DNA of 64,000 nucleotides from Streptomyces sioyaensis. GTDB taxonomy: Bacteria; Actinomycetota; Actinomycetes; Streptomycetales; Streptomycetaceae. This document shows positions 1 to 9,089 of this stretch, in pieces (the first letter of the stretch is position 1; the number at the start of each line of letters is the position of its first letter). The position numbers and the translations under genes are program-made. Location: NCBI RefSeq assembly GCF_004122735.1, contig NZ_SDIF01000003.1, forward strand, positions 82,098 through 146,097, written 5' to 3'. The notes beneath the pieces are model-generated. The model was not told where the DNA came from. It saw nothing but the letters and a program-made list of their open reading frames with translations, and did not search any database.

Positions 1-734
1 GTGTCCGGCTCATGGCCGATCGCCGAGACGACCGGGGTCACGGCCGCGCCCACCGCGCGGATGAGCTGCTCGTCGGAGAACGGCAGCAGATCCTCCACGC
101 TGCCGCCGCCGCGCGCCACGATGATCACGTCCACCTCGGGCAGCGCGTCCAGCTCCTGGACCGCGCCGATCACCTGGGGGACCGCATGGACCCCCTGCAC
201 CGGCACGTTGCGCACCGCGAAGCGGACGGCCGGCCAGCGGTGCCGGGCGTTCTCCAGGACGTCCCGCTCCGCGGCGCTCGCCCGGCCGCAGACCAGCCCG
301 ATCAGCTGCGGAAGGAACGGCAGCGGCTTCTTGCGGTCCGCCGCGAACAGCCCCTCCGCCGCCAGCGACTTCTTCAACTGCTCCAGCCGGGCGAGGAGTT
401 CACCGACCCCGACCGGTTTGATCTCGGCGGCCCGCAGGGAGAGCTGGCCGCGCGGGGCGTACCACTCCGGCTTGGCGTGCACCACCACCCGGGCGCCCTC
501 GCTCACCACGTCGGCGACCTTGTCGAAGACCTGGCGGTAGCACGTCACGCTCACCGAGATGTCGTACGAGGGGTCGCGCAGCGTCAGGAAGACCACGCCC
601 GCGCCGGGCCGCCGCGAGAGCTGGGTGATCTGCCCCTCGACCCACACCGCGCCGAGCCGGTCGATCCAACCGCCGATGAGCCGGGACACCTCGCCGACCG
701 GGATCGGCGTTTCCGGGGACGTAGAAACAGCCAT
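1..734 (-). CDS. xseA: Exodeoxyribonuclease VII large subunit (partial, C-terminus outside window)
   Basis: The reverse strand opens with an ATG at 734 ([18 protein letters not shown]) and stays open to the window edge, giving about 244 N-terminal residues of a protein usually near 400. The first ~105 residues read as the OB-fold nucleic-acid-binding domain ([20 protein letters not shown], then [18 protein letters not shown]), and the following part begins the catalytic core, including the family signature [16 protein letters not shown]. With XseB it forms the exonuclease that degrades single-stranded DNA to short oligonucleotides in the cytoplasm. It lies downstream of the APC permease on the same strand after a 149-bp gap. 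Family assignment is firm; the C-terminal coiled coil cannot be seen. Confidence 0.93.
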   Translation of the reverse strand, partial: MAVSTSPETPIPVGEVSRLIGGWIDRLGAVWVEGQITQLSRRPGAGVVFLTLRDPSYDISVSVTCYRQVFDKVADVVSEGARVVVHAKPEWYAPRGQLSLRAAEIKPVGVGELLARLEQLKKSLAAEGLFAADRKKPLPFLPQLIGLVCGRASAAERDVLENARHRWPAVRFAVRNVPVQGVHAVPQVIGAVQELDALPEVDVIIVARGGGSVEDLLPFSDEQLIRAVGAAVTPVVSAIGHEPD

Positions 735-883
735 ACGAGGGAGACTAGCGGCGGCCACTGACAGTGGCGGCGGCCGCGCGGGGCGTGGCCGGGCGCCGGA
801 CCGGATGCCGGGGGTCGGCCGGCGGCTCCGGGCTCAGGTCCGGTCCCGTGCGGCCCCTCGCCTCCGGCCCGGCGCCCGCCCGC

Positions 884-2368
884 TCAGCCGTGGCCGGCCT
901 CGCCTCCCCGCCGCTCAGCCCCGCTCACCCCCGCCTGCCCGCGGCGCTGCACCGCCAGCACCACCAGCCCCACCACCAGCCAGCACCCGCCCACGACCTG
1001 CGCGGTCGCGGACGCCTTGGCGAGCACCGCCACCACCACCGCCAGGCCCAGCGACGGCACCACCACGTGCCGCAGCACGCCCGGCACCCCGGCCCGTTCG
1101 CGGGCCCGGAACCGGAACCAGCCGATCACCGACGCGTGCAGCAGCCCGAACGCGGTCAGCGCCCCCACGCTCACGATCGACGACAGCTCGGCCAGCCCGT
1201 CGTCCCGGCGTGCCGCCCCCACCGCCGCCACCAGCGTCACCAGGGCCGCACCCAGCAGCGCCCGGCGCGGCACCCCGCTGCCCACGGCCACCTTCGCCAT
1301 CGCCCCCGGCATCCGCCGGTCCCGGGCCATCGCGAACAGCAGCCGTCCGGCCGCCGCCTGCCCTGCCAGCGCCGCGAACGCCGCACCGATCGCCTTGCTC
1401 GCCGCCACCAGGTTGTGCAGAGCGGTGCCCAGCGCCGCGTCGACCGTCGCGTAGAACGCATTGCCCTGCTCCGCCGGCCGGGCCGCCAGCTCCGCCGCGC
1501 TCATCGGCATCAGCAGCGCCGCCAGATACGTCTGCACCGCGAACAGCACCCCGGCCACCACCAGGCAGGTGAGCACCGCCCGCGCCACCCGCTGTGGCCC
1601 GCCGGGCCCCCGGCCGCCCTCCTTGCCCGCCGACGGGCCCGCCGCCTCCTCCGCGAACGAGGCGATCGCGTCGAAGCCCAGATACGACAGCACCGCCACC
1701 GACGCCGCGGACAGCACCGCACCGGGCGCGAAGCCGCCCGCGCCGGTCAGCGGCTCGGCCCAGCCCCGCCGCGCCCCGTGCGCCAGCAACTCGACGAGGG
1801 CCGACACCACGAACACCCCGAGCACCACGATCTCCATCGCCAGCACCGCGAAGCCGACCCGGGCCGCGATCCGTACGCCCCACAGATTCAGCAGCGTCGT
1901 CACGACCACCGCCAGCGCCGTCCACACCCACGGGTGCACGGACGGCGCCAGCGCATGCAGCGCGATCCCGGAGAACAGGTACGCCACCGCCGGGACCAGC
2001 AGATAGTCGAGCAGCGCCAGCCATCCGGCGAGGAACCCGGCGCTCTCGCTCAGCCCCGCCCGGGCGTATGCGTAGACCGACCCGGCCCGCGGGACGACCC
2101 GCACCATCTGGGCGTAGGAGTACGCGGTGCACGCCATCGCGGCGGTCGCGACGGCGTACACGGCGGTGACCGCGCCGTGCGAGACGGCCTGCAGCGTGCC
2201 GAAGATCCCGACCGGCGCCATCGGCGCGATGAACAGCAGCCCGTAGACGATCAGATCCCGGAACGTCAGCGTCCGCCGCAGCGTCCCCGGCGCGCCGCCG
2301 CACCCGCCCGGTCCCCGCGCGGCACGGCCCGCGGCCTCGCCCGCCCCGTCACCGTCCGTGCCCGGCAT
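884..2368 (-). CDS. APC-family amino acid permease
   Basis: This 494-aa protein has a ~35-residue Gly/Ala-rich cytoplasmic N-terminus and then about twelve hydrophobic segments, starting with [20 protein letters not shown], the APC first-helix signature that carries the substrate-binding helix break. [15 protein letters not shown] is the conserved TM6 region. The family imports or exchanges amino acids or amines across the cytoplasmic membrane using the proton gradient; the substrate cannot be told from sequence. The start is an ATG preceded by AGGAGG. It is divergent from ispH, with about 80 bp between the two starts. No catalytic partner is adjacent that would reveal the substrate. Confidence 0.85.
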   Translation of the reverse strand: MPGTDGDGAGEAAGRAARGPGGCGGAPGTLRRTLTFRDLIVYGLLFIAPMAPVGIFGTLQAVSHGAVTAVYAVATAAMACTAYSYAQMVRVVPRAGSVYAYARAGLSESAGFLAGWLALLDYLLVPAVAYLFSGIALHALAPSVHPWVWTALAVVVTTLLNLWGVRIAARVGFAVLAMEIVVLGVFVVSALVELLAHGARRGWAEPLTGAGGFAPGAVLSAASVAVLSYLGFDAIASFAEEAAGPSAGKEGGRGPGGPQRVARAVLTCLVVAGVLFAVQTYLAALLMPMSAAELAARPAEQGNAFYATVDAALGTALHNLVAASKAIGAAFAALAGQAAAGRLLFAMARDRRMPGAMAKVAVGSGVPRRALLGAALVTLVAAVGAARRDDGLAELSSIVSVGALTAFGLLHASVIGWFRFRARERAGVPGVLRHVVVPSLGLAVVVAVLAKASATAQVVGGCWLVVGLVVLAVQRRGQAGVSGAERRGGEAGHG

Positions 2369-2448
2369 CGCGCCTCCTAGGGTCCGCCCTCAGTCTGCGG
2401 CCACGGCGCGATCTTCCGGGGCGGTGGCACGCCCTTACGATGGGACGC

Positions 2449-3480
2449 ATGACTTCCTCGCCCAGCCCGACGCCCGCCGCCACCCCGGGCGAAGACGCAG
2501 CGCGCCGCAGCGACGGCCGCAAGGTCCTGCTCGCCGCCCCCCGTGGCTACTGTGCGGGCGTGGACCGCGCCGTGATCGCCGTGGAGAAGGCCCTGGAGCA
2601 GTACGGCGCGCCCGTTTACGTACGCCACGAGATCGTGCACAACAAGTACGTCGTCAAGACCCTCGAAAAGAAGGGTGCGATCTTCGTCGACGAGACCGAA
2701 GAGGTGCCCGAGGGCAACATCGTCATCTTCTCCGCGCACGGCGTGGCGCCCGTCGTCCACGACGAGGCCAAGCGCGGCAAGCTCGCCACCATCGACGCCA
2801 CCTGCCCGCTCGTCACCAAGGTCCACAAGGAAGCCGTCCGCTACGCCAAGGAGGACTACGACATCCTCCTGATCGGCCACGAAGGCCACGAAGAGGTCAT
2901 CGGCACGAGCGGTGAGGCCCCCGAGCACATCACCCTGGTCGACGGCCCCGAGGACGTCGCCAACGTCGAGGTCCGCGACCCGGACCGGGTCGTCTGGCTC
3001 TCCCAGACCACCCTCTCGGTCGACGAGACCATGGAGACCGTGGACGCCCTCAAGGGCCGCTACCCCAACCTCCTCTCGCCGCCCAGCGACGACATCTGCT
3101 ACGCCACCCAGAACCGTCAGACCGCGGTGAAGCAGATGGGCGCCGAGGCCGATCTCGTCATCGTCGTCGGCTCCAAGAACTCCTCGAACTCCGTGCGCCT
3201 CGTCGAGGTGGCACTGGGCGCGGGCGCCCGCGCCGCCCATCTGGTCGACTACGCCGAGGAGATCGACGAGGCCTGGCTGGAGGGCGTCGGCACGGTCGGC
3301 GTCACCTCCGGTGCCTCCGTCCCCGAGATCCTCGTCCACGGCGTCCTGGACTGGCTCGCCCAGCGCGGCTACGAGGACGTCGAGACCATCACGGCCGCCG
3401 AGGAGTCCATCGCCTTCTCGCTGCCCAAGGAGCTGCGCCGCGACCTGCGCGCCGAGGCGAAGGCCGCCACCGAGGGCTGA
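2449..3480 (+). CDS. ispH: 4-hydroxy-3-methylbut-2-enyl diphosphate reductase
   Basis: This is the last enzyme of the MEP pathway, reducing HMBPP to isopentenyl and dimethylallyl diphosphate with a [4Fe-4S] cluster. The 343-aa product has the three cluster cysteines at about 35 ([13 protein letters not shown]), 119 ([11 protein letters not shown]) and 217 ([10 protein letters not shown]), plus the substrate-binding segments [12 protein letters not shown] and [11 protein letters not shown]. Length is normal. Two in-frame ATGs lie 9 bp apart (2440 and 2449); I use the second because the family usually starts there, but neither has a strong ribosome site, and a TACGAT hexamer just upstream would fit a leaderless transcript. 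It is cytoplasmic and monocistronic-looking. Confidence 0.95.
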   Translation: MTSSPSPTPAATPGEDAARRSDGRKVLLAAPRGYCAGVDRAVIAVEKALEQYGAPVYVRHEIVHNKYVVKTLEKKGAIFVDETEEVPEGNIVIFSAHGVAPVVHDEAKRGKLATIDATCPLVTKVHKEAVRYAKEDYDILLIGHEGHEEVIGTSGEAPEHITLVDGPEDVANVEVRDPDRVVWLSQTTLSVDETMETVDALKGRYPNLLSPPSDDICYATQNRQTAVKQMGAEADLVIVVGSKNSSNSVRLVEVALGAGARAAHLVDYAEEIDEAWLEGVGTVGVTSGASVPEILVHGVLDWLAQRGYEDVETITAAEESIAFSLPKELRRDLRAEAKAATEG

Positions 3481-3553
3481 CCCCGGCCGCCCTCGACCTG
3501 CTTCCGGGACCGGGCGTCTGCCCATCCCGGGGGCGCGCGGCCCCGCCGACGCC

Positions 3554-3559
3554 TAGCCT
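3554..3559 (+). promoter_or_regulatory. Likely -10 box of a leaderless promoter for polyphosphate glucokinase
   Basis: TAGCCT ends six bases before the ATG of the next gene. This is the spacing expected if transcription starts at the A of the start codon, a common arrangement in actinobacteria, and no ribosome binding site is present. I see no good -35 box. Inferred from position only. Confidence 0.45.
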
Positions 3560-3565
3560 TTTCCC

Positions 3566-4459
3566 ATGAGGGTCTTCGGTGTGGACATCGGCGGATCGGG
3601 CATCAAAGGTGCCCCGGTGGATCTGGAGCGCGGCGACCTCGCGGACGAGCGCTACAAGGTACTGACCCCGCATCCGGCCACCCCGGATGCGGTCGCGGAC
3701 GGCGTCAAACAGGTCGTGGACCACTTCGGGTGGTCCGGGCCGGTCGGCGCGACCTTCCCCGGCGTGGTCACCGAGGGGACGACCCGTACCGCGGCAAATG
3801 TCGACAAGGCCTGGATCGGCACCGCCGCCGGCGCGCTGCTCACCAGCAGACTCGGCGGCGAGGCCGGCGGCAGCCCGGTCACCCTGCTCAACGACGCGGA
3901 CGCCGCCGGCCTGGCCGAGATGCGCTACGGCGCGGGCCGCGGCCGGGCCGGCACCGTCATCGTGCTCACCCTCGGCACCGGCATCGGCAGCGCCCTCTTC
4001 ACCGACGGCCGCCTCGTCCCCAACACCGAGCTCGGCCATCTGGAGCTGCACGGCCACGACGCCGAGAAGCGCGCCTCCACCAAGGTCAAGGAGGACGAGG
4101 GGCTGAGCTGGCAGCACTGGGCCCACCGGGTCCAGAAGTACCTCGCCCATGTGGAGATGCTCTTCTCGCCCGAGCTGTTCGTGATCGGCGGCGGGGTGAG
4201 CCGCAAGGCGGAGAAGTTCCTGCCGCTGATCGAGGGCATCAGAGCCGAGATCGTGCCGGCTCAGCTTCAGAACAATGCGGGGATTGTGGGGGCCGCGATG
4301 GCTGCGCACGCCGTTCGGGCTGGCGAGCCACCTGCCGCGGACGGTTCCCGGGCCGCGGCCGCCCCCGGTCCGCAGACCGCGTCGTCGGCCGGCCCGGCTG
4401 CCCGGGCGGTGCGCTCCGCGGTCGATTCGCCGGTCGGCTGGCCCGACGACGGGCGATGA
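3566..4459 (+). CDS. ppgK: Polyphosphate glucokinase (ROK family)
   Basis: It phosphorylates glucose with polyphosphate or ATP. The N-terminus carries the phosphate-1 motif (VDIGGSGIKGAPVD), followed by GATFPGVVTEG, the sugar-binding LNDADAAGLAEMRYG and the phosphate-2 motif TLGTGIGSALF; NTELGHLELHG matches the ROK active-site loop. Family members end soon after the IVGAAMAA helix (near residue 250), but this one runs on for ~45 low-complexity residues because no stop occurs until 4459. That extension is antisense to the 3' end of the convergent gene, an overlap of 221 bp, and is probably non-functional. The gene seems leaderless. It encodes 297 aa. Confidence 0.92.
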   Translation: MRVFGVDIGGSGIKGAPVDLERGDLADERYKVLTPHPATPDAVADGVKQVVDHFGWSGPVGATFPGVVTEGTTRTAANVDKAWIGTAAGALLTSRLGGEAGGSPVTLLNDADAAGLAEMRYGAGRGRAGTVIVLTLGTGIGSALFTDGRLVPNTELGHLELHGHDAEKRASTKVKEDEGLSWQHWAHRVQKYLAHVEMLFSPELFVIGGGVSRKAEKFLPLIEGIRAEIVPAQLQNNAGIVGAAMAAHAVRAGEPPAADGSRAAAAPGPQTASSAGPAARAVRSAVDSPVGWPDDGR

Positions 4460-5156
4460 TCAGCACCCGGCGGACCAGCGCGAGCAGCGCGCAGATCAGC
4501 GTGCCCGCATAGAGCCAGCCCGCGCTCAGCGCGAGGACGGTGAACAGGCCCATCAGCAGGCCGTCGAACCCCTCCCCGCCGCGCTGGATCGGCAGCGCGC
4601 CGAGCGTGAACGCGATCGGCAGCGTCACCGGCGCACAGACCAGGTCGTACGGCCTGACCCACACCGCCGCGGCGACGGCCACCAGCAGGTAGCACACGCC
4701 GTACGCGCTCGGGGCGCCGCCCAGCAGTAACTGGTCCAGGAAGGCGAACACCAGCAGCGCCAGCGTCGCCAGGAGCCAGCAGCCGAGGCCGGTGAGCCGG
4801 GCCGCCGGCACCCGGCGCGGCCGGCCCGGCGGCGGGGCGGGCAGCCGCTGCGGCCGCGCCCGGTAGACGGTCGAGGATTCGGCCGGCAGCGGGGCGGGGG
4901 CCGCGGCGAAGGCCGCCCGGGTGGGTGCCCGCGCGGCCCCGGCCGGTGCGGGACCGCGCGCCGCGGCATGGACGGCCGCCGGTGCGGAGGCGGGCACGGA
5001 CGTGAACCCGGAGGCCCGCATCGCGGAGAGAAAGGCGTCGTCGGGGTCGGGTGCCACGGCCTCCGCGGGGCGCGGGAGCCGGGCGTCGGGGCCCGCGGGC
5101 GGGTAGGCGGACCGCGGCGGACTGTCCTGGTGCGTGCGCGCTTCGTGTTGCTCCAC
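4239..5156 (-). CDS. DUF6542-like membrane protein
   Basis: The 305-aa product has a ~130-residue Pro/Ala-rich cytoplasmic N-terminus, then four closely packed hydrophobic segments (LLATLALLVFAFLDQLLLGG; YGVCYLLVAVAAAVWV; LVCAPVTLPIAFTLGALPIQ; LLMGLFTVLALSAGWLYAGTL) and a basic Arg/Pro-rich tail. This domain layout matches the actinobacterial DUF6542 family found next to ppgK and ychF; its role is unknown to me. GTG at 5156 is the start. The basic tail is encoded over the 3' end of ppgK on the other strand, so one of the two C-termini is probably dispensable. Confidence 0.7.
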   Translation of the reverse strand: MEQHEARTHQDSPPRSAYPPAGPDARLPRPAEAVAPDPDDAFLSAMRASGFTSVPASAPAAVHAAARGPAPAGAARAPTRAAFAAAPAPLPAESSTVYRARPQRLPAPPPGRPRRVPAARLTGLGCWLLATLALLVFAFLDQLLLGGAPSAYGVCYLLVAVAAAVWVRPYDLVCAPVTLPIAFTLGALPIQRGGEGFDGLLMGLFTVLALSAGWLYAGTLICALLALVRRVLIIARRRASRPANRPRSAPPGQPGRPTTRSADRGRPRPGNRPRQVARQPERRAQPSRPPQSPHCSEAEPARSRL

Positions 5157-5299
5157 CCGGCCACGGTAGGCCGCTAAGTGGGATTAACCGGTTACGGGAC
5201 ACGCGCTTTGGCCGAGCTTGCGCCGAGTTCGCTCCCCGCGGGGGCGGAGCGGGGCGCGTGGCCGGTCCCGGTGGCGGCGGCGCGCCGTCCCCCGCCCCG

Positions 5300-5305
5300 T
5301 AGACT
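5300..5305 (+). promoter_or_regulatory. Candidate -10 box for ychF
   Basis: TAGACT lies about 80 bases before the ychF GTG in the divergent intergenic region and fits the actinobacterial TANNNT consensus. No clear -35 box is visible, so the call rests on one hexamer and its position. Confidence 0.35.
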
Positions 5306-5385
5306 GGTGGATCGGCCGTCCAGGGTTCCCGTCCCGGAGCGGCTGCCCACCCCACCACCTCCCCTTCGGAAGTCGAGTCGCCACC

Positions 5386-6474
5386 GTGTCGCTCACGATC
5401 GGAATCGTCGGTCTGCCGAATGTCGGCAAGTCGACCATGTTCAACGCCCTGACCAAGAACGACGTGCTGGCGGCCAACTACCCGTTCGCCACCATCGAGC
5501 CGAACGTCGGTGTCGTCGGCGTGCCCGACCCGCGCCTGGCCGCGCTGGCCGAGATCTTCTCCTCCCAGAAGATCCTCCCGGCCACCGTCGACTTCGTCGA
5601 TATCGCGGGCATCGTCCGCGGCGCCTCCGAGGGCGAGGGCCTGGGCAACAAGTTCCTCGCGAACATCCGCGAGTCCGACGCGATCTGCCAGGTCATCCGC
5701 GCCTTCAAGGACGAGAACGTGGTCCACGTCGACGGCAAGGTCTCGCCCAAGGACGACATCGAGACGATCAATACCGAGCTGATCCTCGCCGACCTCCAGA
5801 CGATCGAGAAGGTGCTGCCGCGCCTCCAGAAGGAGTCGCGCATCAAGAAGGACGTGGTGGCGAAGGTCAAGGCGGTCGAGGCGGCCAAGGAGATCCTGGA
5901 GAAGGGCGACACCCTCTTCTCCGCGGGCATCGTCCAGGGCTCCGGCAAGGAGGAGCTCCTCCACGACCTCCACCTCCTCACCACCAAGCCCTTCCTCTAC
6001 GTCTTCAACGTCGACGAGGACGAGCTGACCGACGAGGACTTCAAGAACGAGCAGCGCGCCCTGGTCGCCCCCGCCGAGGCGATCTTCCTCAACGCCAAGC
6101 TGGAGGCCGACCTCGCCGAGCTCGACGAGGACGAGGCCCTGGAGCTCCTGCAGTCCGTCGGCCAGGACGAGCCCGGCCTCGCCACCCTCGCGCACGTCGG
6201 GTTCAACACCCTCGGCCTGCAGACCTACCTGACGGCCGGCCCCAAGGAAACCCGCGCCTGGACCATCAAGAAGGGCGCCACCGCCCCCGAGGCCGCCGGT
6301 GTCATCCACACCGACTTCCAGAAGGGCTTCATCAAGGCCGAGGTCATCTCCTTCGCCGACCTCGTGGACACCGGCTCGGTCACCGAGGCCCGCGCGGCCG
6401 GCAAGGCCCGCATGGAGGGCAAGGAGTACGTGATGCAGGACGGGGATGTGGTGGAGTTCCGGTTCAACGTGTGA
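5386..6474 (+). CDS. ychF: Redox-regulated ATPase/GTPase YchF (Obg-like)
   Basis: The 362-aa product has the normal family length when started at GTG 5386 (VSLTIGIVGLPNVGKST); the reading frame is open further upstream but lacks conservation. G1 is GLPNVGKST, the DxxG motif is in VDFVDIAGIVRGAS, and the base-specificity motif is NVDE in place of NKxD, which in this family favours ATP over GTP. A coiled-coil insert (about 130-200) and a C-terminal TGS domain (about 275-360, ending VVEFRFNV) follow. YchF binds ribosomes and is linked to stress responses. A strong terminator follows the stop codon. Confidence 0.96.
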   Translation: MSLTIGIVGLPNVGKSTMFNALTKNDVLAANYPFATIEPNVGVVGVPDPRLAALAEIFSSQKILPATVDFVDIAGIVRGASEGEGLGNKFLANIRESDAICQVIRAFKDENVVHVDGKVSPKDDIETINTELILADLQTIEKVLPRLQKESRIKKDVVAKVKAVEAAKEILEKGDTLFSAGIVQGSGKEELLHDLHLLTTKPFLYVFNVDEDELTDEDFKNEQRALVAPAEAIFLNAKLEADLAELDEDEALELLQSVGQDEPGLATLAHVGFNTLGLQTYLTAGPKETRAWTIKKGATAPEAAGVIHTDFQKGFIKAEVISFADLVDTGSVTEARAAGKARMEGKEYVMQDGDVVEFRFNV

Positions 6475-6491
6475 CGTTTTCGAACGGGAGT

Positions 6492-6521
6492 CCTCCGGTC
6501 TGCGTTCGCGCAGGTCGGAGG
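6492..6521 (+). terminator. Intrinsic terminator after ychF
   Basis: Thirteen-base arms (CCTCCGGTCTGCG and CGCAGGTCGGAGG, with two central mismatches) flank a TTCG tetraloop and are followed by the T-rich stretch GCTTCTTCTGTT. It starts 17 bases after the ychF stop codon. Confidence 0.8.
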
Positions 6522-6707
6522 GCTTCTTCTGTTCGGAAGTGGTGGAGGCCGCCCGGTGAGGGAGGCGGCCGACGGTCTCCGGGACCGTTGCCGGAGGAGA
6601 TGGCGGGTGACCGGCTTCGTAGTAAGCCCGGGTGCCTGACGGGCCCTTGACGCCGTGCGCGACCGTTGCGGTCCCAGTTGGCGGTGGACCGAATCACTTG
6701 GTCAACT

Positions 6708-7325
6708 TCAGTAGTGCTCTTGCTCGGCGGAGTCCCGGCTCCAAACCGACACGGGAAACTCCCCGACGATATCGGCCATCACCTCTGCGAGCCCGATGAT
6801 TCGCTGGTACGGCTTGTGCTCCTTGATCCACCCGATCATGTGGTCCCCGTGCAGCCGCCAGCCCATCTTCGCGTCCGCCGTCATCCGAACCACCCGTTCC
6901 GTGAGGATCAGTCCAGCGAAGTCGGGATCGACCGAGCATGCGACCATGCGGGGTTTGCGGCCGGGGAGCAGATGGACGGCGATGCCGGCGCGGGGTGGCA
7001 GAGGTTCCGTGCCAAGCCAGCGCACCAGGCTGGCGACGGAGACCTCGGTAGCGGGCAGCGCGCCCGGGAGGGGCAGCACCGCCACCGAATACCTGCTGAC
7101 ATCGGAGGGGTGCCGTCCGCCTTCATGCACGGCGGCGAGGTGGAAGAACGTCGTCTCGTATCCGCGTACCCGCCCTTCGAGTACGTGCTTGACGTGATTG
7201 CCGCGCTTACCGAAGGGGTGGGCAGGGGGGCCGAATGCCTTCACCCACTCACGGGACTCCCGTTTCCGGTAACGCCATTCGGGATCCTGGCGGTATGAGC
7301 GGACGCTCTTCCAGACCCGCCACAT
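6708..7325 (-). CDS. Conserved hypothetical protein of the WXG100 operon
   Basis: I recognise the pattern but not a function. The 205-aa protein starts with a Trp/Arg-rich segment (MWRVWKSVRSYRQDPEWRY), then GPPAHPFGKRGNHVKHVLEG, SVAVLPLPGALPATEVS and a C-terminal GWRLHGDHMIGWIKE...FPVSVW. This matches a widespread family of uncharacterised actinobacterial soluble proteins (roughly GPPF..G....NVL.G...G......Y, ALPLP.PLP..EV). No signal peptide or membrane segment is visible. It is the last gene of a three-gene operon with two WXG100-type genes and begins 14 bp after the second stops, so it may be a chaperone, immunity or cell-envelope partner; that is inference. Confidence 0.7.
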   Translation of the reverse strand: MWRVWKSVRSYRQDPEWRYRKRESREWVKAFGPPAHPFGKRGNHVKHVLEGRVRGYETTFFHLAAVHEGGRHPSDVSRYSVAVLPLPGALPATEVSVASLVRWLGTEPLPPRAGIAVHLLPGRKPRMVACSVDPDFAGLILTERVVRMTADAKMGWRLHGDHMIGWIKEHKPYQRIIGLAEVMADIVGEFPVSVWSRDSAEQEHY

Positions 7326-7339
7326 TCTTGGCTGTCTCC

Positions 7340-8467
7340 TCAGCTCTTGTACGCGCCGTCCGGGTCGGTCAGCGCGGATCGGGGCTTGTCGAACGGGCTG
7401 TCCGGATGGTCGGCTGTCTGGTCGGTCTCATTGGCGTTGAAGTCTCCGTACACCACGCCATTGGTGGCGGCCTCCCGTCCGGGACCGAAGCTCGGACCGG
7501 TCTCGGGGGCGCGGTGCCGCCCCCCTCCGCCGAGGCCGCCGCGCTCGTACCAGGAGTCACCGGCGTGCACCGCCCCTCCACCCACCGCGCCGCCGAGGCC
7601 GCTGGTGATCAGATCGGGGACGATGCTGTCGCTGGTCTTGCCACCCGCATGGTTGTCGGCGATGTCCACCCCGTCGGCAGCCATCTGGCCGGCGCCGCTG
7701 GTGACTGCGCCCGTGGCTGTCCTTCCCCAGAAGCCTTTGCCTCCGACGACATCGCCGAGCGCACCGGGCAGCTTCGTGCCCAGCGCCCGGCCGCCCGCCC
7801 CCAATACGCTGCCTACGCCACCGGCCACTGCCGCGTCCTGGAAGTCCTGACCCACGGTGACCTCCTGGCCGGTGAATACCTGGCCCAGCACGTTTCCGGT
7901 GAAGTTGCCTGCGGTGTTCGTCGCGAATTCCACACCGAATTTCAGGAGCTTGCTGGACTGCATGAGCTCCCGAAGGGTTTCCAGGGCCGATTCGACCTGC
8001 TTGAGGACCCGGCCGAGCCGTGCGACGACGACGCCCGCCTCGGCAACTTCGGCTGCCGCGCTACCGGCGGCCACCAGATCGGAGAATCCCGCTGTGACGA
8101 CGGTCAGTCCAATGCCTACTGCCGCGGTGACCGCGAGTTCCTCAAGGACGTGCTCAACCTGCTTGTTGGTGTCCTCGATATGGTCGGCCGCCTGCTCCAG
8201 CTCCTTCGCTACTTCATGGAAGCGGGGCAGCGCATGATCGATCTGCTCCTTCGTATGCTGCCAGTGCGCGCGGAACCCGGTGGCCGCCTGCCCGTCCCAG
8301 TCGGTCGTGTCCAGGTCCGCCACCTGCTGGTTCAGATCGGTGCCCACCGTGCGCAGGTCCTGGGCCATATCTCGCCACGCCGCGGCGCACTTACGCAGAA
8401 CCTCGGGGTTTCCGCCGGGCTTGAGGATGTTGAAGCTCTTCTCGATGTGCTGCTGGTCTTCGGCCAC
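7340..8467 (-). CDS. WXG100-domain large protein, putative type VII secretion substrate
   Basis: The N-terminal ~110 residues form a WXG100-like helical hairpin (WRDMAQDLRTVGTDLNQQVADL, turn DTTDWDGQAATGF, then KEQIDHALPRFHEVAKELEQ). A hydrophobic helical middle follows (VTAAVGIGLTVVTAGFSDLV), then Gly-rich linkers (~210-330) and a short polar tail (GDFNANETDQTADHPDSPF). This is the architecture of LXG/WXG effector proteins, but the tail is too short to contain a recognisable toxin domain. The protein is 375 aa with a GTG start five bases after the upstream small WXG100 gene. It is expected to be exported by an ESX machine, none of whose core genes is in this window. Confidence 0.7.
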   Translation of the reverse strand: MAEDQQHIEKSFNILKPGGNPEVLRKCAAAWRDMAQDLRTVGTDLNQQVADLDTTDWDGQAATGFRAHWQHTKEQIDHALPRFHEVAKELEQAADHIEDTNKQVEHVLEELAVTAAVGIGLTVVTAGFSDLVAAGSAAAEVAEAGVVVARLGRVLKQVESALETLRELMQSSKLLKFGVEFATNTAGNFTGNVLGQVFTGQEVTVGQDFQDAAVAGGVGSVLGAGGRALGTKLPGALGDVVGGKGFWGRTATGAVTSGAGQMAADGVDIADNHAGGKTSDSIVPDLITSGLGGAVGGGAVHAGDSWYERGGLGGGGRHRAPETGPSFGPGREAATNGVVYGDFNANETDQTADHPDSPFDKPRSALTDPDGAYKS

Positions 8468-8472
8468 GGTCG

Positions 8473-8787
8473 CTACGCCCCCTCGAACGCGGCCGCATGC
8501 TGCGCATCGATGTGCTCATAGCTGGCCGCTGAGTGGTCGAGTCCCTTGGCATATCCGGCCAGTTGCTGGCGTAATTGCTGGAGGCTGGTCACCGTGGCCT
8601 GCGTCATCTCCACGTATTTCTCCAGCGTTTCGGTGGATTCGCTGAGAACTCCGAATGCGTCGTCCACATTCTCCGCCTTGTCGGCGAAGTGCTTGATCTG
8701 TGCGTCGAGCCGGGCGCCGGTGTGGGTGAAGTCCTTGGACAGTGCCCGGAGTTTTTCTGGATGAACGGTGAAGTGTTCGTGCGCCAT
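8473..8787 (-). CDS. Small WXG100-family protein
   Basis: This 104-aa, fully helical, cysteine-free protein (MAHEHFTVHPEKLRAL... to ...HIDAQHAAAFEGA) has the size and heptad pattern of WXG100/ESAT-6-like partners. The central turn reads ADKAENVDDAFGVL rather than a literal WXG, as in many diverged partners. The start at 8787 is chosen from GGGGGAG placed five bases upstream; the frame stays open for 24 further codons with no conservation. It is first in the operon and probably forms a heterodimer with the next product for export. Confidence 0.65.
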   Translation of the reverse strand: MAHEHFTVHPEKLRALSKDFTHTGARLDAQIKHFADKAENVDDAFGVLSESTETLEKYVEMTQATVTSLQQLRQQLAGYAKGLDHSAASYEHIDAQHAAAFEGA

Positions 8788-9089
8788 GAGGCTCCCCCTG
8801 ATGAACGTGATCTTCGCCGAACACGCTAACGGGCGACAGGTCGGGCCAGTGCCGCGCATGCATTAAGGCCGTGACAAGGCTGGGAAATTTTTAGAATGAG
8901 AGAGGCCATTGAAAGGCAAAAACACCTGGTCCCGATGCATATCCGACAGCTCGTGCAGCGGACCGGACCGAGTGCTTGGGCGGCTGTCAGCCGCTTTTGG
9001 TCGCCCTCCTTGGGTGGTTCGCACCCGTTTGCTGCCGAAGTCCTCGACCAGGCCGACGACCTCCAAGCCCTGGAAGTCCTCGCCCGCGC
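8788..9089. other. Intergenic region between the WXG100 operon and the linaridin-like operon
   Basis: About 300 bp without a gene. It must hold the promoter of the WXG100 operon (an AT-rich patch, GGGAAATTTTTAGAATG, lies at about 8882-8900) and the end of the linaridin-like transcript. The only clear structure is a short perfect hairpin at 8980-8994. Confidence 0.5.
8980..8994. terminator. Short hairpin downstream of the linaridin-like operon
   Basis: GCGGCT and AGCCGC surround a three-base loop, about 95 bases beyond the methyltransferase stop codon. A T-tract follows only on the plus strand, so as a terminator for the minus-strand operon it would be of the U-less type. Confidence 0.3.
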
